Notes under the pieces: generated by a model | Seen by the model: the letters and a program-made list of their open reading frames with translations, nothing else | Told to the model about the DNA's origin: nothing | Database searches by the model: none | Origin: Micromonospora trifolii | GTDB taxonomy: Bacteria > Actinomycetota > Actinomycetes > Mycobacteriales > Micromonosporaceae | NCBI RefSeq assembly: GCF_022229005.1 | Contig: NZ_JAKKFD010000021.1 | Span: forward strand, 62,001-126,000 | Length of the DNA stretch: 64,000 nucleotides | Direction of reading: 5' to 3' | Part shown: piece by piece, positions 7,405-16,546 of the stretch | How positions within the stretch are numbered: position 1 is the stretch's first letter | Layout of the letters: each line of letters starts with the position of its first letter | Position numbers and translations under genes: made by a program

Positions 7405-8127
7405 ATGACCACACACCTGTTCGCGATCAGTTTCGACGCGAGCGAGCCTCTGCGGCTCGCGCAGTTCTGGGCCGGGCTCCTGGGGCGGGAGATCGCCGAC
7501 GATCCGCACGAGGGCGTCCTGCTCCTACCCACCAACGACAACGAGTTCCACATCCGCTTCGCCCCGAACCAGCAGCCGAAGGTGGTCCAGAATCGGATGC
7601 ACTTCGATCTGACCAGCAGTTCGCTGGAGGACCAGCGACAGACGGTGGCCAGGGCACTGGAACTCGGCGCGCGGCACGCGGACATCGGTCAGGGCCCGGA
7701 GATCGATCATGTGGTGCTGGCCGACCCGGAGGGCAACGAGTTCGACGTCATCGCACCGGGCAACAATTTCCTCGCCGGCTGCGGCTTCGTCGGTGCGCTG
7801 GCCAGCGACGGGTCACAGAAGGTTGGCTATTTCTGGAGCCAGGCGCTGGGGTGGCCGCTGGTCTGGGACCAGGACGAGGAGACCGCGATCCAGTCACCGC
7901 TCGGAGGCACGAAGATTTCCTGGGGCGGTCCGCCGTACATGCCGAACGGAGGCAGGGATCGGGTTCGTCTCGACCTCGCCCCGGCTGTCGGCGTCGATTG
8001 GCAGGTCGAGGTCGACCGTCTGCTCTCGCTCGGGGCGACCCGGGTCGACACCGACCAGGAGGGGCCAGGTCGACTGGTGCTGGCCGACCCCGATGGTCAG
8101 GAGTTCAGCCTGCTGACGTCCCGTTAG
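7405..8127 (+). CDS. VOC family protein, two glyoxalase-like domains
   Basis: About 240 residues from the ATG at 7405, with GGGAG 12 nt upstream; an ATG at 7393 abuts that site and is less likely. Two tandem beta-alpha-beta-beta-beta modules are visible, each ending in the metal-site style strand: VVLADPEGNEFDVI and LVLADPDGQEFSLL. The family includes glyoxalases, extradiol dioxygenases and resistance proteins, so the substrate is open. The start MTTHLFAISFDASEPLRLAQ matches uncharacterised actinobacterial VOC proteins. Confidence 0.85.
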   Translation: MTTHLFAISFDASEPLRLAQFWAGLLGREIADDPHEGVLLLPTNDNEFHIRFAPNQQPKVVQNRMHFDLTSSSLEDQRQTVARALELGARHADIGQGPEIDHVVLADPEGNEFDVIAPGNNFLAGCGFVGALASDGSQKVGYFWSQALGWPLVWDQDEETAIQSPLGGTKISWGGPPYMPNGGRDRVRLDLAPAVGVDWQVEVDRLLSLGATRVDTDQEGPGRLVLADPDGQEFSLLTSR

Positions 8128-8208
8128 TCCGGCGATCATGGCGCGCCACGACGCTCACGCGGCGGCCGGTTGGACAACGGCGGTACCGGTCGGTCAGAGT
8201 GATCCGCC

Positions 8209-8736
8209 GTGAGATACCTGCGTACCGGTGGTCCCGCCGCGATCCGGCGACCCCGGCCCACCGACTCCGACGAGTTCGTCGCCGCCGTGCGTCGCAGTCA
8301 GGACCTGCACCATCCGTGGTTGGCCGCCCCGGCCAACCCGGAGGAGTACGAGCTCTACCTGCGCCGGATCCGTCGCCGCGACAGTGCCGGCTACCTGATC
8401 TGCGACCGGGCCAGCGGCGAGATCGCCGGCTACGTGAACATCAGCGGGATCGTGCTCGGTGCGCTGCGTGGTGGCTACCTGGGGTACGCGGCGTTCCTGC
8501 CGTACAGCGGGACCGGGCACGCCTCGGCGGGCGTCTCCCTGGTGATCGACCACGCGTTCACCTCGGTCGGGTTGCACCGGCTGGAGGCGAACATCCAACC
8601 GGGCAACGAGCCGTCGCGGCGGGTGGCCCGCAAGCTGGGTTTCCGGTTGGAGGGTTTCTCCCCGGACTACCTGTTCATCGACGGCGCCTGGCGCGACCAC
8701 GAGCGCTGGGCTATCACGGCGCCAACCCCCGTCTGA
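8209..8736 (+). CDS. GNAT family N-acetyltransferase, RimJ-like
   Basis: 175 residues from a GTG. The GNAT fold is seen in GEIAGYVNISGIVLGALRGGYLGYA, then the acetyl-CoA region GTGHASAGVSLVIDHAF and LHRLEANIQPGNEPSRRVAR, which is the classic RimJ/RimL signature. HDWRI-like WRDHERWAI ends the domain. It probably acetylates an N-terminal amino group of a protein, as RimJ does, but small-molecule substrates cannot be excluded. There is no obvious operon partner. Confidence 0.9.
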   Translation: MRYLRTGGPAAIRRPRPTDSDEFVAAVRRSQDLHHPWLAAPANPEEYELYLRRIRRRDSAGYLICDRASGEIAGYVNISGIVLGALRGGYLGYAAFLPYSGTGHASAGVSLVIDHAFTSVGLHRLEANIQPGNEPSRRVARKLGFRLEGFSPDYLFIDGAWRDHERWAITAPTPV

Positions 8737-8841
8737 CCGTCGGCGCGGCCGACGGCAGGGCATCAGCGCGGTAGCGGAGTCCGGACCTTTCACCCGGACC
8801 GGGTGATGACTCCCCGTACCCTGCTTCCTACGGTGGGTGTC

Positions 8842-10995
8842 ATGGCTGCCGTTCGCGCGACCCCTGCCAACCCCTTCCCCGGCCGGTCCGTCGCCGAGGC
8901 GGACAGCGCCGACCAGCGCGCCATGCCGCCCGAGCTGGGCCCCAACTCCCTCGCGGTGCTCAGCGGGCCCACGTTCCTGTACTCCAACGCGTGCGGGGAC
9001 GTGCCGACGGGCAGCATCGGTGGGCTCGTCCACCTGGACACCCGACTGATCAGCGGTTGGAGCCTGACCGTCAACGGCGGCGAGCTGCTGGTGCTGCGCG
9101 CCGAGACCATCGACCACTACTCGGCGCAGTACGTGCTCACCAACCCGGAGTTGCCCGGGCTGCCCCCGAACACGCTGGGCCTGCGGCGACTGCGCTACGT
9201 CGGCGACGGGTTCCACGAACGCGTGGAACTGGTCTCCTTCCGGCTGGAGCCGGTCCGGGTGGAGCTGCGGCTGGCCGTCGCCGCCGACTTCGCCGACCTG
9301 TTCGAGGTCAAGTCGAGGGTCCAGGACCGTTCCGCCGAGATCAGTCGGGACCACGCCGCCGACGGGTCCGAGCTGTGCTTTTCCTACCAGCGCGGCGACT
9401 TCTCCGCGCAGACCCGGGTGTGCAGCGCGAGGCCGGCCGACCGTATCGAGGGCGACGACCTGGTCTGGGAGCTGGAGCTGGGCCCCCGCGAGGAGTGGAA
9501 GGTCGACCTGCACGTGCCACTGCCGCCCGGGATGGGGGTGGTGGAGCCGGTCCGGGGCGACATCGCCGACGTCATCCACGGTCGGGCCGACGACCCGCTG
9601 CGCCGGTGGCTGGAGGACCGGGCGGTGCTGCACAGCGACAACGCGGCGGTGGAGCACACCGTGCGGCAGTCCCGCAACGACCTGGCGGCGTTGCGACTCG
9701 ACCTGGAGGTCAAGGGCCAGCGGATTCTGCTGCCCGGTGCCGGACTGCCGTGGTTCCTCACCGTCTTCGGCCGGGACACCCTGATCACCGCTTATCAGAC
9801 TCTCGTCGCCGGGCCCGCGCTGGCGAAGGGCACGCTGCTCGCCCTGGCCAAGCTCCAGGGTGAGACGTGCGACGACTTCACCGACGAGGAGCCCGGCAAG
9901 ATCCTGCACGAGGTGCGCAGCGGCGAGTTGACCCGCAGCGGCGAGAAGCCGTTCGGGCCGTACTACGGCACCGCCGACGCCACCCAGCTCTGGTTGATCC
10001 TGCTCTCCGAGTACTGGCGCTGGACCGGCGACGACGAGACCGTCCGGCACCTGCGGGACAACGCGGTGGCCGCGTTGCGCTGGATCGACGAGTACGGCGA
10101 CCGGGACGGTGACGGCTACGTCGAGTACGCCACCCGTTCGCCCGAGGGGCTGGGCAACCAGTGCTGGCGGGACTCCCCGGACGGCGTCTGCTTCGCCGAC
10201 GGCCGAATCCCCGTGCTACCGCTGGCCACGAGCGACCTCCAGGGCTACACCTACGACGCCAAGATGCGGCTGGCCGAGTTGTTCGACGGGCCGTTGGACA
10301 ATCCCACGTTGGCGCGGCGACTGCGCGACGAGGCCAACACCCTGCACGAGCGGTTCAACCAGGACTTCTGGATCGAGGAGCGGGGCGGCTACTACGCGGT
10401 CGCCCTGGACGGCGACAAGAACCGCGTCGACTCCAAGACCTCCAACATGGGGCACCTGCTGTGGAGCGGCATCGTGCCACCGGAGCGAGCCGAGGCGGTG
10501 GTGCGTCAACTCATGTCGCCGGACATGTTCTCCGGTTGGGGCATCCGCACGCTGTCGCGGGAGGAGCGGCTCTACAACGCCCTCGGCTACCACCTGGGCA
10601 CGGTGTGGCCGCACGACAACTCCATCGCCGCCCTCGGCCTGGCCCGGTACGGCTACCGGGCCGAGTCGAACCGGATCAGCCTGGCGATGATCGAGGCGGC
10701 CGAACAGTTCGGCCATCGGCTGCCCGAGGCGCTCAGCGGGTTCGATCGGGAGCGACTGCTCTTCGCCGTGCCCTATCCCACCGCGTGCAGCCCGCAGGCA
10801 TGGGCGGCCGGCACGCCGCTGGCCCTGATCCGGGCCATGCTCGGCCTCAACCCGGTCGACGGCCGGCTGGTCCTCGATCCGGACATCCCAGCGGAGCTGG
10901 GCCGGATCGCCGTCGAGCGGATGCGGGCGTTCGGTCAACAGTGGGAGTTGGAGGCGATCGGTCGCAGCGGCCACGTCCGGCTCCAGCCGAGCTGA
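8842..10995 (+). CDS. amylo-alpha-1,6-glucosidase-like protein (glycogen debranching N-terminal domain plus alpha-toroid)
   Basis: 717 residues from the ATG at 8842; in-frame GTG/ATG codons at 8803 and 8806 would extend it. The N-terminal glycogen-debranching-type beta domain (LSGPTFLYSNACGDVP through about residue 245) precedes an (alpha/alpha)6 toroid carrying LPWFLTVFGRDTLIT, TADATQLWLI and LGTVWPHDNSIAALGL, the conserved blocks of this GH63/GH133-like group. Bacterial members are often called glycogen debranching enzymes, although some act on other glucans. It is separate from the GlgX/TreYZ cluster at 38 kb. Confidence 0.82.
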   Translation: MAAVRATPANPFPGRSVAEADSADQRAMPPELGPNSLAVLSGPTFLYSNACGDVPTGSIGGLVHLDTRLISGWSLTVNGGELLVLRAETIDHYSAQYVLTNPELPGLPPNTLGLRRLRYVGDGFHERVELVSFRLEPVRVELRLAVAADFADLFEVKSRVQDRSAEISRDHAADGSELCFSYQRGDFSAQTRVCSARPADRIEGDDLVWELELGPREEWKVDLHVPLPPGMGVVEPVRGDIADVIHGRADDPLRRWLEDRAVLHSDNAAVEHTVRQSRNDLAALRLDLEVKGQRILLPGAGLPWFLTVFGRDTLITAYQTLVAGPALAKGTLLALAKLQGETCDDFTDEEPGKILHEVRSGELTRSGEKPFGPYYGTADATQLWLILLSEYWRWTGDDETVRHLRDNAVAALRWIDEYGDRDGDGYVEYATRSPEGLGNQCWRDSPDGVCFADGRIPVLPLATSDLQGYTYDAKMRLAELFDGPLDNPTLARRLRDEANTLHERFNQDFWIEERGGYYAVALDGDKNRVDSKTSNMGHLLWSGIVPPERAEAVVRQLMSPDMFSGWGIRTLSREERLYNALGYHLGTVWPHDNSIAALGLARYGYRAESNRISLAMIEAAEQFGHRLPEALSGFDRERLLFAVPYPTACSPQAWAAGTPLALIRAMLGLNPVDGRLVLDPDIPAELGRIAVERMRAFGQQWELEAIGRSGHVRLQPS

Positions 10996-11049
10996 GCACG
11001 GCTGGCGCGTAGGACGTTTGTCGCGGGCTTCGACGGGAAACGGCCCGCA

Positions 11050-12351
11050 ATGACGAAACCTCGTGTGGTGATCGTGGGGGCCGGGTTCGCCGGTTACCAC
11101 GCGGCGAAGACGTTGAGCCGGATCGCCCGGGACCGGGCCGAGATCGTGGTGCTGAACTCCACCGACTACTTCCTGTACCTGCCGCTGCTGCCCGAGGTGG
11201 CGGCCGGGGTGGTCGAGCCCAAACGGATCGCCGTGCCGCTGACCGGGACGCTCAAGGGCGTACGGGTGGTGGTCGGCGAGGCGGACCACGTCGACCTGCA
11301 GAACCGCTGGGTCGGGTTCACCCAGGCCGAGGGGGAGAAGAACCGACTGGCGTACGACAGGCTGGTGCTCGCCGTGGGCAGCGTCAACAAGCTGCTGCCC
11401 ATCCCGGGGGTGACCGAGTACGCGCACGGCTTCCGTGGCCTGCCCGAGGCCGTCTACCTGCATGATCACATCGTCCGGCAGATCGAGCTGGCCGAGCAGG
11501 CCGAGGACCCGGCCGAGCAGCAGGCCCGGTCCACGTTCGTGGTGGTCGGGGCGGGTTACACCGGCACCGAGGTCGCGGCGCACGGGCAGCTGTTCACCGA
11601 CGCGCTGCACGCCCAGCGGCCCCGGCTCACCGTCCGGCCCCGCTGGATGCTGCTCGACGTGGCGTCCCGGGTGCTGCCGGAGTTGGACAAGCGGATGTCG
11701 GACACCTCGCACAAGGTGCTCAACCGGCGTGGGGTGGACGTGCGGATGGGCACCTCGGTGGCCGAGGCGACCTGCGACGGGGTGAAGCTCACCGACGGCG
11801 AGTACGTGCCGACCTGCACCCTCGTGTGGTGTGTGGGGGTGCGCCCCGACCCGTTCGTCAACGAACTGGGCCTGCGGACCGACCGGGGTCGACTGGTCAC
11901 CGACGAGTTCCTCAACGTTCCCGGCTATCCGGAGGTCTTCGCCTGCGGTGACGCCGCAGCGGTGCCCGACCTGGTCAATCCGGGCAAGGTGTGCGGGATG
12001 ACCGCCCAGCACGCGCAGCGGCAGGGCAAGCGGGCGGCGTACAACATCGCCGCGTCGTACGGGTTCGGCCGCCGCAAGCCGTACAAGCACCACGACCTGG
12101 GCTGGGTCGTCGACCTGGGTGGCAAGGACGCGGCGGCGAACCCGTTGCAGGTCAACCTGGCCGGGTTGCCGGCCAAGGCGGTCACCCGGGCGTACCACCT
12201 GATGGCGATGCCGGGAAACCGCACGCGGGTCAGCGCCGACTGGGCGTTGGACGCCGCCTTGACCCGGTCCGCGGTCCAGTTGGGGCTGGTGCCGGCGAAC
12301 GCGGTGCCGTTGGAGAGCACCACACCCGAGGTCGCGAGCCGGTCCCGCTGA
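11050..12351 (+). CDS. type II NADH dehydrogenase-like FAD oxidoreductase
   Basis: 433 residues of the pyridine nucleotide-disulfide family. The FAD Rossmann motif VIVGAGFAGYHAAK is at the N-terminus, the NAD(H) motif VVVGAGYTGTEVA is near residue 165, and VFACGDAAAVPD closes the FAD site. The length and YLPLLPEVAAGVVEP block match NDH-2, which passes electrons from NADH to menaquinone without pumping protons. NDH-2 usually has a C-terminal amphipathic helix; here the tail AVTRAYHLMAMPGNRTRV could serve. It starts 54 nt after the debranching-like gene. Confidence 0.88.
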   Translation: MTKPRVVIVGAGFAGYHAAKTLSRIARDRAEIVVLNSTDYFLYLPLLPEVAAGVVEPKRIAVPLTGTLKGVRVVVGEADHVDLQNRWVGFTQAEGEKNRLAYDRLVLAVGSVNKLLPIPGVTEYAHGFRGLPEAVYLHDHIVRQIELAEQAEDPAEQQARSTFVVVGAGYTGTEVAAHGQLFTDALHAQRPRLTVRPRWMLLDVASRVLPELDKRMSDTSHKVLNRRGVDVRMGTSVAEATCDGVKLTDGEYVPTCTLVWCVGVRPDPFVNELGLRTDRGRLVTDEFLNVPGYPEVFACGDAAAVPDLVNPGKVCGMTAQHAQRQGKRAAYNIAASYGFGRRKPYKHHDLGWVVDLGGKDAAANPLQVNLAGLPAKAVTRAYHLMAMPGNRTRVSADWALDAALTRSAVQLGLVPANAVPLESTTPEVASRSR

Positions 12352-12367
12352 CCGGGCCCCGCACCGG

Positions 12368-13462
12368 TCAGTCGGTGGAGCCGGCCGGCCGCGCGGACCG
12401 CGCGGCCGGACCGGCCGGCGGTGCGGGTCGGAGCCGGCGCGGGCCGTACTCGCGCAGCAGGGTCTGGATGATGCCGGCGGCGGGGATGGCCAGCAGCGCG
12501 CCGAGCAGACCGGCCAGCTCCGCCGCGAGCAGCACACTGACCAGCACCGTCAACGGGTTCAGCCGGACCGCCCGGGACAGGATGAGCGGCTGGAGCAGGT
12601 GGTTCTCCAGCTGTTGGTAGACCACGAAGAACACCAGCACCACCACCCCGGCGGTGGGGGAGTGCAGGAAGCCGGCACCGGCCGCGATCACCGCGCCGAG
12701 GGTCGCACCGACCAGCGGTATCAGGTCGGCCACCGCCACCAGCAGCGCGATCACCGCCGCGAACGGCACCCCGGTGAGGGTCAGCACCACGAAGGTCAAC
12801 GCCCCGCAGATCACGCTGATCAGCAGGTTCCCGGTGAGATAGCCGGTGACGGTGCGCGACACCTCCCGGCCCACCCGACGCAGCCGCTCGCCCTGACCGT
12901 CCCCGGCCGCCGCGAGCAGGCCGCGGGTGATCCGCGGCGCCTCCAACACCATGAGGTACGCGAGCACGATGACAGTGACCAGCCCGGCGACCGACTCGAC
13001 GACGCCGCGCAGCACACCGACAGCGGGTTGACGCAGCCGGCCGCCCAGGTCACGGAGCTGCTCGGAGTGCTCGCTGACATAACGCCGTGCCCCGGTGCGC
13101 TCCAGCGCCTGCCCCACCGGGCCCCGTCCGGCGCGGGCCTCCCGCAGCAGCTCGGGTGCCCGGTCGGCGAAGCGGCCCAACTCCCCGAACAACGGCACCA
13201 CGATGAGCGCGGCCAGGATCGCCAGCAGCACGAACGCGGCGAGGAACACCAGCAGGGTGGCCAGTGCCCGACGCCGGACGAAGCGGCGTTGCAGCCGGTC
13301 GACGAGGGGTTTGAGCGCGACGGCGAAGAACGCGGCGACCACCGCCCAGACCAGCACCCGCCGGGTCGCGTACACGAACCCCAGCGCGAGCGCGGTCGCC
13401 AGCACCAGACCGATCACGACCAGAGTTCGGCGGCCGGTCTCCCGATCGTCGGCGTTGCTCAT
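12368..13462 (-). CDS. AI-2E family transporter (PerM-like)
   Basis: 364 residues with about eight membrane segments and a central soluble region, the AI-2E/PerM architecture. Recognisable blocks are VLVWAVVAAFFAVALKPLVDRLQRR near the N-terminus and FFVVYQQLENHLLQPLILSR followed by LNPLTVLVSVLLAAELAGLLG near the end. The family is named from the disputed autoinducer-2 exporter TqsA; some members are Na+/H+ antiporters. A Pro/Ala-rich tail (RPAPPAGPAARSARPAG) is specific to this protein. It converges with the NDH-2 gene, with 16 nt between stops. Confidence 0.88.
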   Translation of the reverse strand: MSNADDRETGRRTLVVIGLVLATALALGFVYATRRVLVWAVVAAFFAVALKPLVDRLQRRFVRRRALATLLVFLAAFVLLAILAALIVVPLFGELGRFADRAPELLREARAGRGPVGQALERTGARRYVSEHSEQLRDLGGRLRQPAVGVLRGVVESVAGLVTVIVLAYLMVLEAPRITRGLLAAAGDGQGERLRRVGREVSRTVTGYLTGNLLISVICGALTFVVLTLTGVPFAAVIALLVAVADLIPLVGATLGAVIAAGAGFLHSPTAGVVVLVFFVVYQQLENHLLQPLILSRAVRLNPLTVLVSVLLAAELAGLLGALLAIPAAGIIQTLLREYGPRRLRPAPPAGPAARSARPAGSTD

Positions 13463-13520
13463 TCGGCGGGCCTTCCCCGCGCGCGCCGTCGGAAACCCGG
13501 CATTGCGGGCACAACGGCGA

Positions 13521-14315
13521 TCAACGGCGGGAGTTGTCGTCCGCGTCGGTGAGGGGGTGGGCGCCGGCGACGAACGTGTCGAGCGCGGCGGCGTGCAGCA
13601 GCCCGCCGGGCACCGGGTCGCGCAGGCCGGCCACCGCCAGCCGGGCCACCGGCAGCCCGCCGGGGCGGGAGGTCGCGGCCAGCACCAGGTTGCCGTACCT
13701 GCGGCCGCGCAGCATCCGCCGGTCGCCGACCACGCACACGTCGGCGAAGACCGCCCGCAACGTGGCCACCTGCACCCGGGTCCCGACCAGCGGCGGCAGG
13801 TCCGTGACGTTGACCAGGAACGACCCGTCGGGGCGCAGGACGCGGGCCACCTCGGCGGCGAACTCGACTGTGCGCACGTGCCGGGGCATCCGGGCCGCGC
13901 GGTAGATGTCGGCGATCACCAGGTCGTACCGGCCGTCCGGGGTGTCGGCCAGGGCGTCCCGGGCGTCGGCGACCTCCACCCGCACCTCCGGCGGCAGTGG
14001 CGGCAACTCCCGGGCCACCAGCTCGACCACCGCCGCGTCCCGCTCGACGACCCGTTGCGGTGAGCCGGGTCGGGTGGCGGCCAGCCAGCGGGGCAACGTC
14101 AACGCGCCGCCGCCCAGGTGCAGGACGGTCAGCGGGGCGCCGGCCGGGGCCGCCACCTCCACCGCCGAGGCGATCCTCCGGACGTACTCGAAGTGCAGGT
14201 GCCGGGGGTCCTCGACATCCACGTACGACTGCTCCACCCCGGCGGACAGCAGCGTCCGCCCGGTCCGGCGGACCGGGTCGGCGACCAGCTCCAGCCGGTC
14301 GGCGGCGCGGTTCAT
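13521..14315 (-). CDS. spermidine-synthase-like methyltransferase-fold protein
   Basis: 264 residues from the ATG at 14315 (MNRAADRLELVADPVRR); an upstream start at 14348 has no better ribosome site. The Rossmann core includes LTVLHLGGGALTLPRWLAA (motif I), VVERDAAVVELV (motif II acidic end) and DLVIADIYRA. This is the fused spermidine-synthase/SAM-methyltransferase family common in actinobacteria, where putrescine aminopropyl transfer has rarely been shown. The canonical spermidine-synthase GGG and D are kept but the substrate loop differs. Polyamine synthesis is therefore uncertain. Confidence 0.8.
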   Translation of the reverse strand: MNRAADRLELVADPVRRTGRTLLSAGVEQSYVDVEDPRHLHFEYVRRIASAVEVAAPAGAPLTVLHLGGGALTLPRWLAATRPGSPQRVVERDAAVVELVARELPPLPPEVRVEVADARDALADTPDGRYDLVIADIYRAARMPRHVRTVEFAAEVARVLRPDGSFLVNVTDLPPLVGTRVQVATLRAVFADVCVVGDRRMLRGRRYGNLVLAATSRPGGLPVARLAVAGLRDPVPGGLLHAAALDTFVAGAHPLTDADDNSRR

Positions 14316-14429
14316 GTCCGGCACGCTAGCCGAGCCCCCGGTGCGCACGTTCCGGGGCCCGGCACAGCGGACGGGCCGACGGAGCGGGGTCGCCCCCGGT
14401 CCGCCGGCCCGCCGATGTGTGGTGGCTGG

Positions 14430-15407
14430 TCAGCCGCCGGCCATCCCCGCACCCACCTCGTCGATCGCGTCGTCGACCTGGCGGGCGAGGTCCACGTCGA
14501 GCGCGGTGACCCCGTTGGCCTGGCTGGTCCGCACTGTCAACACGGCGGCGGTGTCGCCTGGACGCCCGATGCTCGGGCCGCGGCCGTTGTCCTGGCGTAG
14601 CCGGTCGAGCCGGGCGAGCACCCGGTCCAGGTTGTCGGGCGGCAGGGCTACCACCCGGTAGAGGCCCTGGCTGTCGCCGGCCCAGTAGGGCAGGTCCTCC
14701 AGCGCCGCGTTGATCTCGTCGGCGTCCAGGGTGGGTGTGGTGGTGGAGGCGCCCACCAGGCCGCCGCCGGCCTCCGGCGGGTTCAGCAGGTCGCGCAACC
14801 CGTCGGGTACGTGCAACGACTCGACCAGGTCGCCGTCCTGCTCGGCGAGCGCGGCGATCGTCGCCTCGGCCTGGTAACGGGCCTGCTCCGGGGTGTTGCC
14901 GCTGATCCGGCCCACCTCGGCCAGGAAGCCCGGCAGGTCCTGGTGCCGTTCGATGCCGTCGACCGGCAGCACGTCATGCAGCGACGCTGGCACCGCGGCG
15001 AGCAGCCGCTGCCGCTCGGCGGCCTCCAGGGCGAACGCGAGGACGAGCACTGTCGCCTCGGTACCCACCTTGGCGGTCTTGAAGTCGACCCCGGCGCGAC
15101 GCCGGACCTCGTCGACCAGGTCGTGGTAGCCCATGCTGTTCACGCCGGCCGCGCCGCTCGGCGGGGACGGTTGGGGTCTCGGGTTGTCGGCGCTACCGAC
15201 CGGCGGCGGCGCCGGACCGCCACGCGTGGTGTCCGACTTGTGTGCTCCGGCCGCCGGTGGGCCGGCCCGCTTACCCGCGTCGAGGCTCGTGAGCTGCTTG
15301 GACGCGCTCAGGCTGGCGCCGATCTCGCTGGGCTGTCGATTCTGTTCCCGGGCCTGCCGGGCCAGTGCCCGGCGCCTCTGGTTGTCGCCCTCCATCTGCT
15401 TGCGCAT
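14430..15407 (-). CDS. DUF2267 domain fused to a pterin-dehydratase-like (PCD) domain
   Basis: 325 residues from the ATG at 15407, preceded by GGAAGGGATG. Residues 1-40 are basic (MRKQMEGDNQRRRALARQAR) and a Pro-rich linker follows to about residue 90. A DUF2267 domain spans about 92-215 (MGYHDLVDEVRRRAGVDFKT). The C-terminal 100 residues read like 4a-hydroxytetrahydrobiopterin dehydratase: ALEDLPYWAG, an LARLDRLRQDNGRGPSI region and TVRTSQANGVTALDVDLAR, although the usual catalytic GHHP histidines are replaced by GRGPSI. Loss of the histidines argues against dehydratase activity. The combination suggests a ligand or protein-binding role. Confidence 0.7.
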   Translation of the reverse strand: MRKQMEGDNQRRRALARQAREQNRQPSEIGASLSASKQLTSLDAGKRAGPPAAGAHKSDTTRGGPAPPPVGSADNPRPQPSPPSGAAGVNSMGYHDLVDEVRRRAGVDFKTAKVGTEATVLVLAFALEAAERQRLLAAVPASLHDVLPVDGIERHQDLPGFLAEVGRISGNTPEQARYQAEATIAALAEQDGDLVESLHVPDGLRDLLNPPEAGGGLVGASTTTPTLDADEINAALEDLPYWAGDSQGLYRVVALPPDNLDRVLARLDRLRQDNGRGPSIGRPGDTAAVLTVRTSQANGVTALDVDLARQVDDAIDEVGAGMAGG

Positions 15408-15607
15408 GCTGGCATCCCTTCCGCTGGGGATCGTGGCTGCGCCAGTCGCCTTCCCGCCGCGCCCGAGAAGGAAACGGAGGCCGCCGGCCGGGTCGGACCG
15501 GCCTGCGTGACGCTTCATCCGGCGGGGGTGAGGGGTGCTCACCCGCACGGCCCGCACGATCGGGTCAGGACCGGAGTTCTTCCGAGGTACGCGGAAGGAA
15601 GGTCGTC

Positions 15608-15922
15608 ATGAAGGAAGTTGTCGAGATCGTCCCCGCTCGACCCGGCTGGTACGCCCGCTGGCAGCTCACACCCGAGGTCACCAGGTGTTACCCGGTGAGC
15701 CTGTGGGCGCTGCTGGAGGAGGCCGACGGAACGGGCCGCGAGGTGATCGGGATGGACTGCATCGGTCAGTGGCCCGGCGCGGACGACAACGAGGCGGGTG
15801 GGCAGTTCGTCCGCTACCTGTACCAGACGCCCGATTCGGGGAAGCCCGAGGACGTGGACGCGGCTCCGATCGGCGAGCTGCGTGAGGACGGCCCCCGGCT
15901 CCAGCCGATGACGGCACCCTAG
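15608..15922 (+). CDS. conserved hypothetical small protein
   Basis: 104 residues beginning MKEVVEIVPARPGWYARWQL, with GGAAGGAAGG just upstream of the ATG at 15608. The protein is soluble with mixed alpha/beta character (VSLWALLEEADGTGREVIGMDC, then GGQFVRYLYQTP). No known family is recognised. A strong hairpin terminator follows 10 nt after the stop, so it is likely monocistronic. Confidence 0.65.
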   Translation: MKEVVEIVPARPGWYARWQLTPEVTRCYPVSLWALLEEADGTGREVIGMDCIGQWPGADDNEAGGQFVRYLYQTPDSGKPEDVDAAPIGELREDGPRLQPMTAP

Positions 15923-15932
15923 ACATTCCTCC

Positions 15933-15989
15933 GGCCCCCGACCCCAGGTCCCAGGGTCGGGGGCCACCCCGTCTGTTCACGGGGTGGCC
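15933..15989. terminator. double hairpin, bidirectional terminator
   Basis: GGCCCCCGACCC (15933-15944) pairs perfectly with GGGTCGGGGGCC (15954-15965), and GGCCACCCCGT (15962-15972) pairs with ACGGGGTGGCC (15979-15989). The two helices share four bases and lie between convergent stops at 15922 and 15996, so they can end transcription from both sides. There is no poly-T tract, as is common in actinomycetes. Confidence 0.75.
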
Positions 15990-15995
15990 TGCGGG

Positions 15996-16334
15996 TCAGC
16001 CGATGGCGCGCACGTCGTCGTCGGCGTACGCCACGGTCAGCAACTCACTCAGACCGGTGCGGTCCAGCATCCGCTGAAGTTGAGGGCTGACCCCGGTCAG
16101 TCGCATCGCCCCGGCGGCGCGGTGCACCACCAGCAACGCACTGAGCCCGGACGAGTCGCACAGGGTCACCCCGGTCAGGTCGACCAGCACCGGGGCGTCA
16201 TCGTCGCCGCGCAGCTCACTTGCCACGGCGATCAGCTCGGGCGCGCTGTCGTAGTCGAGCTCCCCGATCAGCCGGAGTCGGACGTTGCCGGCGGCGAGCC
16301 GGGTCGTCTCGATGGTCAACAGCTGGTCGGGCAT
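15996..16334 (-). CDS. STAS-domain anti-sigma factor antagonist
   Basis: 112 residues from the ATG at 16334 (MPDQLLTIETTRLAAGNVRL); a TTG at 16361 is an alternative start. VDLTGVTLCDSSGLSALLVV is the STAS phosphorylation loop, with S61/S62 as the phosphorylatable position. As in SpoIIAA/RsbV, the unphosphorylated form would bind an anti-sigma kinase and release a sigma factor. A PP2C phosphatase, a second STAS protein and a B12 sensor follow within 4 kb and form the likely partner-switch circuit, although no anti-sigma kinase is encoded here. Confidence 0.88.
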   Translation of the reverse strand: MPDQLLTIETTRLAAGNVRLRLIGELDYDSAPELIAVASELRGDDDAPVLVDLTGVTLCDSSGLSALLVVHRAAGAMRLTGVSPQLQRMLDRTGLSELLTVAYADDDVRAIG

Positions 16335-16546
16335 CCCACCATTCTGCTTGCCGAGCGACAAAACGCAAAGCGGGGGCGGCGACGCGCCCCCGCTGTCGAT
16401 CGTTCAAGACCCCCACCCCGGCGGCGCCCGCCACCCGCCGTGAGATGCCGCTATCCGGGTTCGGGCGTAGGGTGGCTGGAGAGTTTTGACAGTGGACGCC
16501 GGTTCCGGCACGGGTTCGGTGAACGACAAGGAGTGAGGCTCAGCTG

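Noticed and set aside
8194..10050. 618-codon minus-strand ORF opposite the debranching-like gene
   Set aside because: GC-rich shadow ORF; composition lacks normal hydrophobic content.
10216..12537. 773-codon minus-strand ORF
   Set aside because: Spans two well-supported plus-strand genes; no domain seen.
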